NCBI RefSeq assembly: GCF_031458095.1
Contig: NZ_JAVDXU010000002.1
Location: forward strand, 682,001-746,000
Length of the DNA stretch: 64,000 nucleotides
Origin: Pelomonas saccharophila_A
Lineage (GTDB): Bacteria > Pseudomonadota > Gammaproteobacteria > Burkholderiales > Burkholderiaceae_C
Direction: 5' to 3'
Part shown: piece after piece, positions 16,104 through 24,306 of the stretch
Numbering within the stretch: position 1 is the first letter of the stretch
How the letters are laid out: each line of letters opens with the position of its first letter
Translations under genes and position numbers: made by a program
The notes under the pieces: generated by a model
Seen by the model: only the letters and a program-made list of their open reading frames with translations
Databases searched by the model: none
What the model was told of the DNA's origin: nothing

Positions 16104-17233
16104 ATGCCGACCAGCAGGGCCAGGCCCGGCACGCGGCGCAGCACGAGGTAGGCCGCGCCGCTGACGATGGCGGTCAGTGCGATCAGCAGCACCGCTTCCA
16201 CCCCCCAGGGCAGGGCCAGCGGCTTCAGCCATTGGCTCAGCACGACGATGACGCTCTGGTGCAGGATGTAGAGGCAGAACACCGCCTTGCTCGCCTCGCG
16301 CAGCCACGGCGACTCGCGGGTGAAGGCGCGCTGGGACCAGCCGGCCGCGGCGACGATAGCAAACCAGGTAAGGGAGCCGCGCAGCGTGCGAGCGGCGGCA
16401 AGCAGCCCGTCGACGTCCTTCAACTCGTCATAGTGGCTATTGAAGACCAGCAGCACGGCCCAGCCTGCCAGCGAGACGCCGAGCGCCACCCAGCGTAGCC
16501 GCAGCGCCGCAGCCCAGAAGCCTTGGGCCAGCGGCGTGCGGCTGGCCCAGCCGATGGCGAACAGCCAGCCGTATTGCAGATGGTTGTAGAGGTCGTGCAC
16601 CAGGTCGTGCTCGATGGGGAAGAGCGGCTTGATGAAGATGCGCATCAGCGCCAGCGGCACCGCGGGCAGCAGCAGCCAGGCCCAGGCCGGCAGCTTCAGT
16701 TCGCGGGAAGTGCTGGCGAAGCGCGCCACCAGCGCGCCGAGCGCCGCATACAGCCACAGATAGGGCAGGAACCACAGATGGTTCCAGGTCGGCATGACCA
16801 TGCAGTCATTGCCGCGGCAGGCCTTGCCGGCCGTCAGGTAAAAGCGCCAGAAGTCCAGGTAGCCGCCGTCGCCCGGCAGCACGTCGGGCGCCTTGGTCGC
16901 CACCTCGAAGTAGGCCTGCGGCGTGACGATGACGACCATGCCGAAGATCAGCGGCAGCAGCAGGCGCAGCGAACGGTCCTTCAACGTGCCGAGTGCGCCG
17001 CGCTTGGCGAACAGGCCCTGGCAGGCCGCGCCAGCGATCAGGAAGAGCAGACCCAGCCGCCACGGCGAGCTGAGCTGCATGAAGGGCTCGAGGGCGCTGC
17101 TGGCGGCCGGGCTCTTCACATGCCAGTCCCAGCTCACGTAGTACATGCCGACGTGATAGGGGATGAGCAGCGCGAAGGCGGCGACGCGCAGGCCGTCGAG
17201 AAACGGCAGGCGTGAGGGGGTGGAGGTGTTCAT
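16004..17233 (-). CDS. acyltransferase family 3 membrane protein
   Basis: A 409-residue protein with about ten membrane helices. The N-terminal FLDGLRVAAFALLIPYHVGMYY, with the conserved Arg and His, is the acyltransferase-3 signature (OafA, MdoC/OpgC type); WNHLWFLPYLWLY near residue 145 is also typical. These enzymes acylate sugars or succinylate periplasmic glucans. The C-terminal part, from RTPRKATPSTP, is antisense to the lipoprotein gene and may be a late extension. It follows the LytTR regulator gene by 60 bases on the same strand. Substrate unknown. Confidence 0.8.
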   Translation of the reverse strand: MNTSTPSRLPFLDGLRVAAFALLIPYHVGMYYVSWDWHVKSPAASSALEPFMQLSSPWRLGLLFLIAGAACQGLFAKRGALGTLKDRSLRLLLPLIFGMVVIVTPQAYFEVATKAPDVLPGDGGYLDFWRFYLTAGKACRGNDCMVMPTWNHLWFLPYLWLYAALGALVARFASTSRELKLPAWAWLLLPAVPLALMRIFIKPLFPIEHDLVHDLYNHLQYGWLFAIGWASRTPLAQGFWAAALRLRWVALGVSLAGWAVLLVFNSHYDELKDVDGLLAAARTLRGSLTWFAIVAAAGWSQRAFTRESPWLREASKAVFCLYILHQSVIVVLSQWLKPLALPWGVEAVLLIALTAIVSGAAYLVLRRVPGLALLVGIQRTPRKATPSTPRVMGQLTTMPVTSNSTSPEA

Positions 17234-17293
17234 GGGCGCCAGCTTCGCGGCGAGCGCCTCGCGCCGCGAGCGGGCTGGGGCGAGTGGTGAGGA

Positions 17294-17986
17294 CTAAGGG
17301 GTGAACGAGTCCAGCACGGAGCGATAGCCGCGCGACACGCGCAGGGTTTCCCCGCCGCTCAAGGTCAGCACCGCTTCGCCGCTGGCGAGGCGCTCGATGC
17401 GACGCACCTGGGCCAGATTGACCGCATGGCTGCGATGCACGCGCAGGAAGCGCGCCGCCCAGCCGGGGCGGGCCAGCGCATCGGCCAGCGTGGCGCGCTC
17501 CAGCAGGCTGCGCGGCGGCAGGTGCAGCTCGATGTAGTTGTCGGCCGCCGAGATCCAGTGCACTTCGGCGAGCTGGATGCGCTCGCCCTCCACCCACCAT
17601 TCGCCGACGGGCGGCGCCGGCCGCTCCAGCAGCTCGCGCACGCGCACCAGCGCGGCCGCGAGCCGCTCGGCCGTGTAGGGCTTGAGCAGATAGTCCAGGG
17701 CGGCCAGCTCGAAGGCCTGCAGCGCGTGCTCGGCATGGGCGGTGGAAAAGATGATGCAGCGCACGCCGGCCTGGCGCAGTGCGGCGGCCAGCTGCACGCC
17801 ATTGCCACCCGGCATCTCGATGTCGAGCAGGGCCAGGTCGGGTGGCGCTGGCAGCGCGCCCACCAGGGCCAAGGCGGCTGGCGCATCCGGCGCCTCCAGC
17901 AGCTCGGCCACGTCCACCTCGGTCGCGAGCAGGCGGCGCAGCTTGGCGCGCGCGGCGGGCTCGTCGTCGACGATCAGCACGCGCAT
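17294..17986 (-). CDS. LytTR-type response regulator (LytR/AlgR family)
   Basis: A 230-residue regulator. The receiver domain has the acidic pair in VLIVDDEP, the phospho-acceptor D55 in LALLDIEMPG and the lysine in LLKPYTAERL. The C-terminal LytTR DNA-binding domain has ISAADNYIELHL, FLRVHRSHAVNL and SRGYRSVL. It works with the sensor kinase gene just upstream, which overlaps it by 13 bases. Targets may include the flanking acyltransferase or collagenase genes, but no binding site is evident. Confidence 0.88.
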   Translation of the reverse strand: MRVLIVDDEPAARAKLRRLLATEVDVAELLEAPDAPAALALVGALPAPPDLALLDIEMPGGNGVQLAAALRQAGVRCIIFSTAHAEHALQAFELAALDYLLKPYTAERLAAALVRVRELLERPAPPVGEWWVEGERIQLAEVHWISAADNYIELHLPPRSLLERATLADALARPGWAARFLRVHRSHAVNLAQVRRIERLASGEAVLTLSGGETLRVSRGYRSVLDSFTP

Positions 17987-19041
17987 GGCAGCTCCAGGTT
18001 CAAGACCATGCCTTGACCACTCGGCCCGAATTCGACATGGGCGGCATCGCCATAGCGCGCGGCCAGCCGCTCGCGCAGATTGCGCAGGCCGAAGCCGCCA
18101 TCGGGGTCGGGCGGCGACTCGGGCACCGGTGTATCGCCCTGATTGCTGACCTGGAGCTTCAGCCGTTCGCCCACACGCTCGGCCCGCACGCTGACAGTCA
18201 CACGGCCGCGATGGCGCGCCACGTCATGCTTGACCGCGTTCTCGACCGGCGCCAGCAGCAGCAGGGCGGGCAGGCGGCAGGCCTGCGCTGCCTCATCGGC
18301 TTGAATCTCGACGACCAGCCGCTGCGGCCCGAAGCGCGCCTGCATCAGCGCCAGGAAGGGCTGCACCAGGGCCAGCTCCTCGCGCACCGTGTGCTCGGAG
18401 CGCTGCTGAGCGGCCAGGGTCTGGCGCAGCAGGTCGGCCAGCTGGCAGAGCAGCCGGTCGGCGCGCGCCACGTCCTCGTACATGACCGAACTGATGAGGT
18501 TCAGCGTGTTGAACAGGAAATGGGGTTGGACCTGGTCGGCCAGACGGGCCAGGCGCACCTCGGCCAGCTCGCGGCGGGCGCGGTCCAGCTCCTGGGTGCG
18601 CGCGGCGGCGGCCTGGGCCATCCAGACGCCGCGCGAGATCAGGCAGAAGCTCAGATAGCTGACCGCGTCCTTGCCGCCTTCGTAGACCAGCACCGTGCCC
18701 AGGTCGTCCGGGTGGTAGCCCACGCCCGCGAGGCCGTAGACCGCGAAGCGCAGGCCGAACATGCCGGCAATGTGCAGCAGGCTGAACAGCGGCATGGCGA
18801 TCGCATGAGCCGCCAACTGCCGCGGCCAGGGCCGCCCCTGCAGACGGCCCACCAGGGCATGCACGCCGAGGGCCAGCGTGCCGATGACGACGACCGAGCT
18901 GAACTCCCAGAGGAAGGGCTCCCAGGGGCGTGTGCCGCCCGAGAGCCGGTAGGACTGCAGCGCCGAGATGCTGAGCAGCAGGCCGATGATGCCCAGCACG
19001 GCGAAATAGGGAAGGCGCCAGCGGCGCGGCAGCAGGGACAT
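17974..19041 (-). CDS. LytS/AlgZ-type sensor histidine kinase
   Basis: A 355-residue membrane kinase with about four N-terminal helices and then a His_kinase domain: QVQPHFLFNTLNLISSVMYED near residue 186, with the phospho-acceptor His after QP, an N-box-like LLLLAPVENAVKHDV and the ATP-lid GGFGLRNLRERL. It partners the overlapping LytTR regulator. The ATG at 19041 is preferred; an in-frame GTG at 19074 would add eleven residues. The ligand is unknown. Confidence 0.87.
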   Translation of the reverse strand: MSLLPRRWRLPYFAVLGIIGLLLSISALQSYRLSGGTRPWEPFLWEFSSVVVIGTLALGVHALVGRLQGRPWPRQLAAHAIAMPLFSLLHIAGMFGLRFAVYGLAGVGYHPDDLGTVLVYEGGKDAVSYLSFCLISRGVWMAQAAAARTQELDRARRELAEVRLARLADQVQPHFLFNTLNLISSVMYEDVARADRLLCQLADLLRQTLAAQQRSEHTVREELALVQPFLALMQARFGPQRLVVEIQADEAAQACRLPALLLLAPVENAVKHDVARHRGRVTVSVRAERVGERLKLQVSNQGDTPVPESPPDPDGGFGLRNLRERLAARYGDAAHVEFGPSGQGMVLNLELPCAC

Positions 19042-19117
19042 GGGCCGCAGCGTAGCGGGCTTTGCATCCGCCACCGCCGCGATCCGCCCCGGCAGGACCG
19101 CGTTTCGCCCCTTCGCC

Positions 19118-21340
19118 TCAGGGCTTGGGCACGTCGTAGGTGGCGGCGATGCTCACGCCGCTGTAGCTGGCGCGCGAGTCCTTGGAGCCGAGCACGACGT
19201 AGTACCAATCGGTGGAGCTGGGCTGGGCCAGGCTGACGCTCTGCGCCGTGCCGGGCTGAGCGGAGCGGGCCAGGTACTGGCTCGCGGTGGGCCAGCGGCC
19301 GTAGTCCACCGACAGGCTCAGGTCACCGCTGCCGCCGCTGCTGAAGATGCGCACATTGCTCGCTCCCGCCGGCAGGCGCAGGTAGAGGTAGTTGACCGTG
19401 GCCGCGGGCAGGAAGACCGAGCAGTTGCGGCCGAGGTAAGGCGTGTACTTGTCGGCGCAGGCGGGCAGGGCCGGCTCGGTGGGCAGCGGGGGCTGGCCGG
19501 CCGTGGTGGCGCTGGCCACCCAGTTGGCGAACTCGGCGTCGTAGCGCGTGCCGATGGCCTGCATGCGCGCCTGGTAGCCGGCGTAGTCGCCCTGGCGGAA
19601 CAGGGCGAGGTTGGCGTCCACGTCGCTGCGGTGGCGCTCGACCATGAAGCGCGTGGCCATATAGCCCCAGCGGTAGGCGCGGTTGACGTAGTCGGCCATG
19701 CCGTAGGTGTTGCCGAAGATGTCGCTGAGCCTGTACTGCGCCGAGCGCGCCGCGTCGATGGCCGCCTGGTTGTTGTTGCCCAGCGAGAGGTACTCGGCAA
19801 TGCCTTCTATCCACCAGACCGTGGGCTTGGACGTGCCCAGGGTGAAGTCGCCGGCCATGTCGAAGCGGCCGTCGATGTAATGGATGTACTCGTGCTTGAG
19901 GTTCCAGATCTGGAAGTCGGGCAGCCAGGTGGCCTTGTAGGCGACGAAGCGGGCCTGGTTGGCCGCATCGGCGGGGTTGCCTTCGAGGTACATGCCGCCG
20001 TTGTCGGTGTTGATGCCGTAGATCAGCGAGGCGTACTTCTGGTAGTTCGCGTAGTCGTCGAACACGACCACCTCCAGCGCGCCGTTGTTGTCGTTGGCGA
20101 CAGGCTTGCGTTGCGTCTTCAGCATGGTGTGCGCATAGGCCTCCTCGGTGGCGAGCTGGCTGCAGGTGTCGCTGAACTGCGTGGCGCTGAGCGACTGGGC
20201 GCGCACGCGCAGCGTGCCGCTGCAGCTCTGCGAGAACTTCAGCACCGCATCGGCCAGCGTCGTCTTGTAGTTGCAGGTGCCATAGCTGGCGCAGTTGGCG
20301 TTGTCGTAGTAGCTGACGGCCTCGGCCGCGGCGGCCCACAAGGAGACGCTGTTGTCACCCGGCCGGCTGTTGGCCAGCGTGTCGCGGATCTCCTGGCTGA
20401 CCGTGGGCAGCAGGGCCGGGTACTGGCCGTAGCGCAGGGCTTCGCGCAAGGCGTCATTGAGCTGGTAATCATTGGCCGTGCCCAGCAGGGCGGCACGGTT
20501 GCCGCGCACGAAGCCGTACAGGGCCTGGGTGTAGCTCGGATCGTTCTGCAGCGCGGCGGCCGCGCCGTCGCGCCAGTGCACGTAGTACATGACGGTCAGC
20601 GCGCCGGTGAAGCCGGCGGCCACGGTGCGATCGCTCAGCGCCTGCACGGCGCTCGGGTTGGCGGGCGTGTTGGTGAAGCGCGTGACCAGGCTGCGCAGGC
20701 GCGGCATGTAGTACAGCTCGTCGTTCTGGTTGGTGAGCAGCGTCATCACCTCGCCGGCCGTCGTGTAGCCCGGGGTGTTGGCGCGCATCAGCCAGCCGTT
20801 GTCGAGCAAGCCGCCGATGGCGCTGCGCGTGACGTCGCGCACCGCGGCAGGCAGTGTGGGGCCGTTGCCGCCGCTGGCCACGTAATAGCCGGCACGCAGA
20901 TAGAGCGTCAGGTTGACGAGGCGGATGTTGGTGGCGTCGTAGCTGGCGGCTTCCTGCGCGAAGCGCTGCGCCACGGCCGTGGCGTTGGCGGCGCTGAACA
21001 CGCTGGCTGCGCGCGTGCCGCCGAGCGAGAACAGGCCGTAGTGGCAGTCGAAGGCCGGCAGATTGGCGATGTAGTCGGCCAGCGCGCTGCCCTGCAGGCC
21101 GGCCAGCACGCTCATGTCCTCGCAGGGCCGCGCGGCCAGCGCCTTCACACGGCCGGCGACGGGCTTGACGGTGTCGCGCGGCGCCGTCTGCAGCCGGTAC
21201 TGCGCCTGCTCGGGCGAGGGTGGCAGGGCGCTGCGCTGGCTGGGGCGCGGCGCCTGCTGCTGCGGGTCGTCGTGGGCCTGGGCCAGCGTGGCCAGGGCGC
21301 CCAGCGCCAGGCTCGTGGCCAGGCGGTGCAATGTCCTCAT
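19118..21340 (-). CDS. secreted microbial collagenase, peptidase family M9
   Basis: A 740-residue exported metalloprotease. A Sec signal (RLATSLALGALATLAQAHD) is followed by the M9 N-terminal region, then the zinc motif HEYIH at residue 483 and the downstream glutamate in WWIEGIAEYLS, then a C-terminal PPC-like beta domain (about residues 640-740). M9 enzymes cleave native collagen or gelatin-like proteins outside the cell. The ATG has GGAG seven bases upstream. The AraC-type gene upstream on the same strand may regulate it. Assignment is firm; substrate range is inferred. Confidence 0.88.
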   Translation of the reverse strand: MRTLHRLATSLALGALATLAQAHDDPQQQAPRPSQRSALPPSPEQAQYRLQTAPRDTVKPVAGRVKALAARPCEDMSVLAGLQGSALADYIANLPAFDCHYGLFSLGGTRAASVFSAANATAVAQRFAQEAASYDATNIRLVNLTLYLRAGYYVASGGNGPTLPAAVRDVTRSAIGGLLDNGWLMRANTPGYTTAGEVMTLLTNQNDELYYMPRLRSLVTRFTNTPANPSAVQALSDRTVAAGFTGALTVMYYVHWRDGAAAALQNDPSYTQALYGFVRGNRAALLGTANDYQLNDALREALRYGQYPALLPTVSQEIRDTLANSRPGDNSVSLWAAAAEAVSYYDNANCASYGTCNYKTTLADAVLKFSQSCSGTLRVRAQSLSATQFSDTCSQLATEEAYAHTMLKTQRKPVANDNNGALEVVVFDDYANYQKYASLIYGINTDNGGMYLEGNPADAANQARFVAYKATWLPDFQIWNLKHEYIHYIDGRFDMAGDFTLGTSKPTVWWIEGIAEYLSLGNNNQAAIDAARSAQYRLSDIFGNTYGMADYVNRAYRWGYMATRFMVERHRSDVDANLALFRQGDYAGYQARMQAIGTRYDAEFANWVASATTAGQPPLPTEPALPACADKYTPYLGRNCSVFLPAATVNYLYLRLPAGASNVRIFSSGGSGDLSLSVDYGRWPTASQYLARSAQPGTAQSVSLAQPSSTDWYYVVLGSKDSRASYSGVSIAATYDVPKP

Positions 21341-21531
21341 GGGTGTCTCCTTTGTTGAGCCGTCGCCGCTGATGAGGCGATGCGGCAGCGGCGCACCGTA
21401 CGTGCGGCCAGGAGCCTCGTCTTGTGCGGATTCGCTGCGATCGGCGAGGTGAAAGGCCCTGCGCGGGCGCGGCTTCAAGCTCAGCTTCCCTGGGCACGGC
21501 GCGGGTTGTCCCGGGCCGGGTTGGCCCCAGG

Positions 21532-21549
21532 CGCGCCGCCAGCGGCGCG
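21532..21549. repeat. short perfect inverted repeat between AraC and collagenase genes
   Basis: CGCGCCGC and GCGGCGCG are separated by two bases, just downstream of the minus-strand AraC stop. No T-tract follows, so it is at best a weak terminator. The rest of the 220-base gap shows only the collagenase ribosome site. Confidence 0.4.
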
Positions 21550-21560
21550 GATACAAGGCG

Positions 21561-22379
21561 TCACGCCTGGGCCGCGGCCTCGGGGTGGATGTCGCGCACC
21601 CAGCGGCGAAAGGCCAGCGGTGTGAGGCCGGTCAGCGCGCGGAACTGCTTGGTCAGCGCGCTCTGGTCGCAGAAGCCGCAGTCCAGCGCAACGTCGCTGA
21701 TGCGGCGGTCGCTGGCCTGCAGCAGCCGCGCCGCGGCGTCGATGCGCAGCTTGGTGAGGTACTGGCTGGGGCTCAGGCGGAAGATCTTCTTCATGCGCCG
21801 CTCGAACTGCGCGACGTTCAGGCCCGCATGGTCGGCCAGCATCTCGACGCCCAGCGGCTCGGCATGCCGCGCCAGCATCAGGTCCACGACAGCGGCCATG
21901 CGCGCGTCGACCATGCCGGAGCGGCTGGGCTCCTCCAGGTCACGCGACAGGCAGGCCAGGCCGATGATGCGGCCCACCCGGTCGTGCAGCGGCAGCTTGG
22001 TGCTGAGGCACCAGCCGGGCTCGCGGTTGGTGAACAGCGTCAGGTCGAGGTTGTCGAGCACGGGCTCGCCGGTGCGAAACAGCTGCTCGTCCTGCGCCGT
22101 ATAGCGCTCGGCCATATGGGCCGGGAACAGCTGCCGCGCGGTGCGGCCGATGGCGTCGCCCCGGTGCACCAGGCCGCAGCGCTCGGCGCAGGCCTGGGAG
22201 ATCGACACATAGCGGCCGCTGCGGTCCTTGATGGAGAAGACCATGTCGGGCTGACGGTCGAACAGGCCCTCCACCCAGGGCAGCGGCTGGGCCAGCTCGC
22301 GCAGGAACTGCTGGCGCCAATGCGCAACGCTGGGCTCGGACAGGGACGCGTCAGGGCAGGTCAAGGGGCGGCACGGCAA
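21561..22379 (-). CDS. AraC-family regulator with N-terminal PAS-like domain
   Basis: A 272-residue regulator. Residues about 35-145 form a PAS-like sensor (FDRQPDMVFSIKDRSGRYVSIS, LPLHDRVGRIIGLACLSRDL). The C-terminus is an AraC/XylS two-HTH domain with SPSQYLTKLRIDAAARLLQ, ISDVALDCGFCDQSALTKQFR and LTPLAFRRW. The frame opens with TTG at 22379, and no better start is seen before the PAS region, so the exact N-terminus is uncertain. It is divergent from the diguanylate cyclase gene and upstream of the collagenase gene. Confidence 0.83.
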   Translation of the reverse strand: MPCRPLTCPDASLSEPSVAHWRQQFLRELAQPLPWVEGLFDRQPDMVFSIKDRSGRYVSISQACAERCGLVHRGDAIGRTARQLFPAHMAERYTAQDEQLFRTGEPVLDNLDLTLFTNREPGWCLSTKLPLHDRVGRIIGLACLSRDLEEPSRSGMVDARMAAVVDLMLARHAEPLGVEMLADHAGLNVAQFERRMKKIFRLSPSQYLTKLRIDAAARLLQASDRRISDVALDCGFCDQSALTKQFRALTGLTPLAFRRWVRDIHPEAAAQA

Positions 22380-22516
22380 TGAGGGCGCGCAGTGTGGCGC
22401 GGCGCCTTGTCCCCAGCCAGCCCCCGTCCGGGCGACGCATCAATCCGTATTGCGCGGCGGCCGCAGTTTGCCGCATCCACCCTAGACTCGCGGTTCGACT
22501 GGCGGAAGGTCAGACC

Positions 22517-23665
22517 GTGCTGGACATGCTGCAGCTTCGCACCATCAGCGGCGTCACCGGGGTGATGGGCTGCCTGATGGCGCTGGTCATGTTCTTCCAG
22601 CGCCGCAGCTATCCGCCGTCCATCCACGGCCTGGGCCATTGGGCCGCCGCGCCGCTGGTGGCCTTTGCGTCGGCCGTGCTGTTCACCTTGCGCGGCAAGC
22701 TGCCGGATCTGCTGTCGCTGGGCCTGGCGAATGCGCTGATGTTCGCCGGCGCCGTGCTGTTCGTGGCCGGCAGCTACCGCTTCTTCGAACGGCCGCTGTC
22801 GGCGCGCGCCGGGCTGCTGCTGGGCCTGACCGGGCTGGCCATCATCGCCTTCATGCATTTCTTCACCGGGCCCTACGGCTATCGGGTGCTGTTCATGGGC
22901 CTGCTGCTGGGCGGCGTGGGCGTCTGGCATGCGCGCCTCATCTGGAGCCAGCCGGTGCAGAGCTTCGCGACCCGCTTCACCGGCGTCGTGCTGCTGCTGA
23001 GCAGCATCATCATCCTGGCCCGTGCGGTCACGGCCCCCTTCATGGCACCGCAGGAGGGCCTGTTCACGCCCTCGCCCATGCAGGTCGTCTATCTGCTCGG
23101 ACTGGCCTTCGGCACGCTGCTGACCAGCATAGGCACGGTGCTGATGGCCGCCGAGCATCTGCGCCAGGAACTGGAGCGGCTGATCACGCACGACAGCCTG
23201 ACCGGTGCCCTGACGCGCCGCGCGCTGTTCACCACCGGCGAGGCAGAACTGTCGCGCGCGCGGCGCCAAGGCCGCCCACTGTCGGTGCTGATGCTGGACC
23301 TGGATCATTTCAAGCAGATCAACGACGAGCACGGCCATCTGGTAGGCGATCGCGTGCTGGCGGACTTCGTCGAGCGCGCCCACGCGGTGCTGCGCCGCCC
23401 GGCCGTGCTGGGCCGCTACGGCGGCGAGGAATTCGTCGCCCTGCTGCCCGACACCGATGCCGAGCAAGCGCTCGCAGTGGCCGAGCGCCTGCGCGCCAGC
23501 CCGGCCGCCGACGCGGCCCTGCCCCGCTGCCACGTCAGCATCGGCGTGGCCACGGCGCAATTCGAGGACACGTTGGACAGCCTGATCAACCGCGCCGATG
23601 CAGGGCTCTATCAGGCCAAGGCCCGGGGCCGCAACCAGGTGGTGCAACGGCTCGCGGCGTCCTAG
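22517..23665 (+). CDS. membrane-bound diguanylate cyclase (GGDEF)
   Basis: A 382-residue protein with about six N-terminal membrane helices and a C-terminal GGDEF domain: HDSLTGALTRRALF, LMLDLDHFKQINDEHGHLVGD and the active-site RYGGEEF. It makes cyclic-di-GMP from GTP. The inhibitory-site RxxD usually five residues before GGEEF is absent (RPAV there), so product inhibition by that site is unlikely. The GTG at 22517 has GGAAGG seven bases upstream, better than the ATG three codons later. Its stop shares CTAG with the convergent small gene. Confidence 0.87.
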   Translation: MLDMLQLRTISGVTGVMGCLMALVMFFQRRSYPPSIHGLGHWAAAPLVAFASAVLFTLRGKLPDLLSLGLANALMFAGAVLFVAGSYRFFERPLSARAGLLLGLTGLAIIAFMHFFTGPYGYRVLFMGLLLGGVGVWHARLIWSQPVQSFATRFTGVVLLLSSIIILARAVTAPFMAPQEGLFTPSPMQVVYLLGLAFGTLLTSIGTVLMAAEHLRQELERLITHDSLTGALTRRALFTTGEAELSRARRQGRPLSVLMLDLDHFKQINDEHGHLVGDRVLADFVERAHAVLRRPAVLGRYGGEEFVALLPDTDAEQALAVAERLRASPAADAALPRCHVSIGVATAQFEDTLDSLINRADAGLYQAKARGRNQVVQRLAAS

Positions 23666-23910
23666 TCGCGCGGCTTCTGGTCGCCCGCCCCTTGGGCGCC
23701 CCCCTTCACCATGCCGCCGCGGCGGTCGGCGTCCAGGCCGGGCGTGGCGCGCAGATCCGTGTCGACCTGGCCCTCCTTGAGATCGCGCGCGGCGCGATGC
23801 ACCTGCGGGTCCGGCTCCGGGTTGGTCGCCGTGTTCTGCTGATCACGCTCATGCGGCAACGAGGGCTTGCCCTCGGGCCGGGCGGCGTCGGGGTTGACGG
23901 TCTTGCTCAT
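23662..23910 (-). CDS. small hydrophilic conserved protein
   Basis: An 82-residue, highly charged protein without hydrophobic stretches (starts MSKTVNPDAARPEGKPSLPH). It resembles a short uncharacterised family I associate with Burkholderiales. Its start overlaps the stop of the next small gene upstream (ATGA), so the two are a coupled pair. Composition suggests an intrinsically disordered cytoplasmic protein, possibly stress-related; no function can be assigned. Confidence 0.6.
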   Translation of the reverse strand: MSKTVNPDAARPEGKPSLPHERDQQNTATNPEPDPQVHRAARDLKEGQVDTDLRATPGLDADRRGGMVKGGAQGAGDQKPRD

Positions 23911-24119
23911 CGCTTGGCGTGGCTCTTGCCAGCCTTCTCGGCGTCGCGCATCTCGCGGGCCTCGTCGATGTCGTGCGGCGCGGCCTTGCGGGCGGCGGGT
24001 TCGACGGCGCCACTCTTCACGAACTGCTCGGTGGACTCGCGGTGGCGGCGGGCGGCGGCGTAGTTGCCCTCGCCTTGCAGGCCGTCGCCGGGGATGGGGG
24101 TCTTGGCGGTGGATTTCAT
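23907..24119 (-). CDS. small hydrophilic conserved protein
   Basis: A 70-residue, Lys/Glu/Ala-rich protein (MKSTAKTPIPGDGLQGEGNY at its start). The ATG has GGAG eight bases upstream. It is the first gene of a two-gene minus-strand unit, divergent from the MCE transport operon. I do not recognise a functional domain; the GEGNY...R segment recurs in small Burkholderiales hypotheticals. Confidence 0.6.
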   Translation of the reverse strand: MKSTAKTPIPGDGLQGEGNYAAARRHRESTEQFVKSGAVEPAARKAAPHDIDEAREMRDAEKAGKSHAKR

Positions 24120-24306
24120 GGCGCGCTCCAGGATCGGACGGGATGAAGACAACTTTCGTCGCTGCCTCACGCGGGCGCGGTCGTCCATGCCTCCATTGAC
24201 GTGTCGGCCCACACCGACAGGGTGGGCGCGGCGGCGCGCCGTCCTACAAATCGCGCCGTCGGCGTCCGGGCCGCGAACGCGCAGGCGGGACAGAGCATGG
24301 GGCGTC

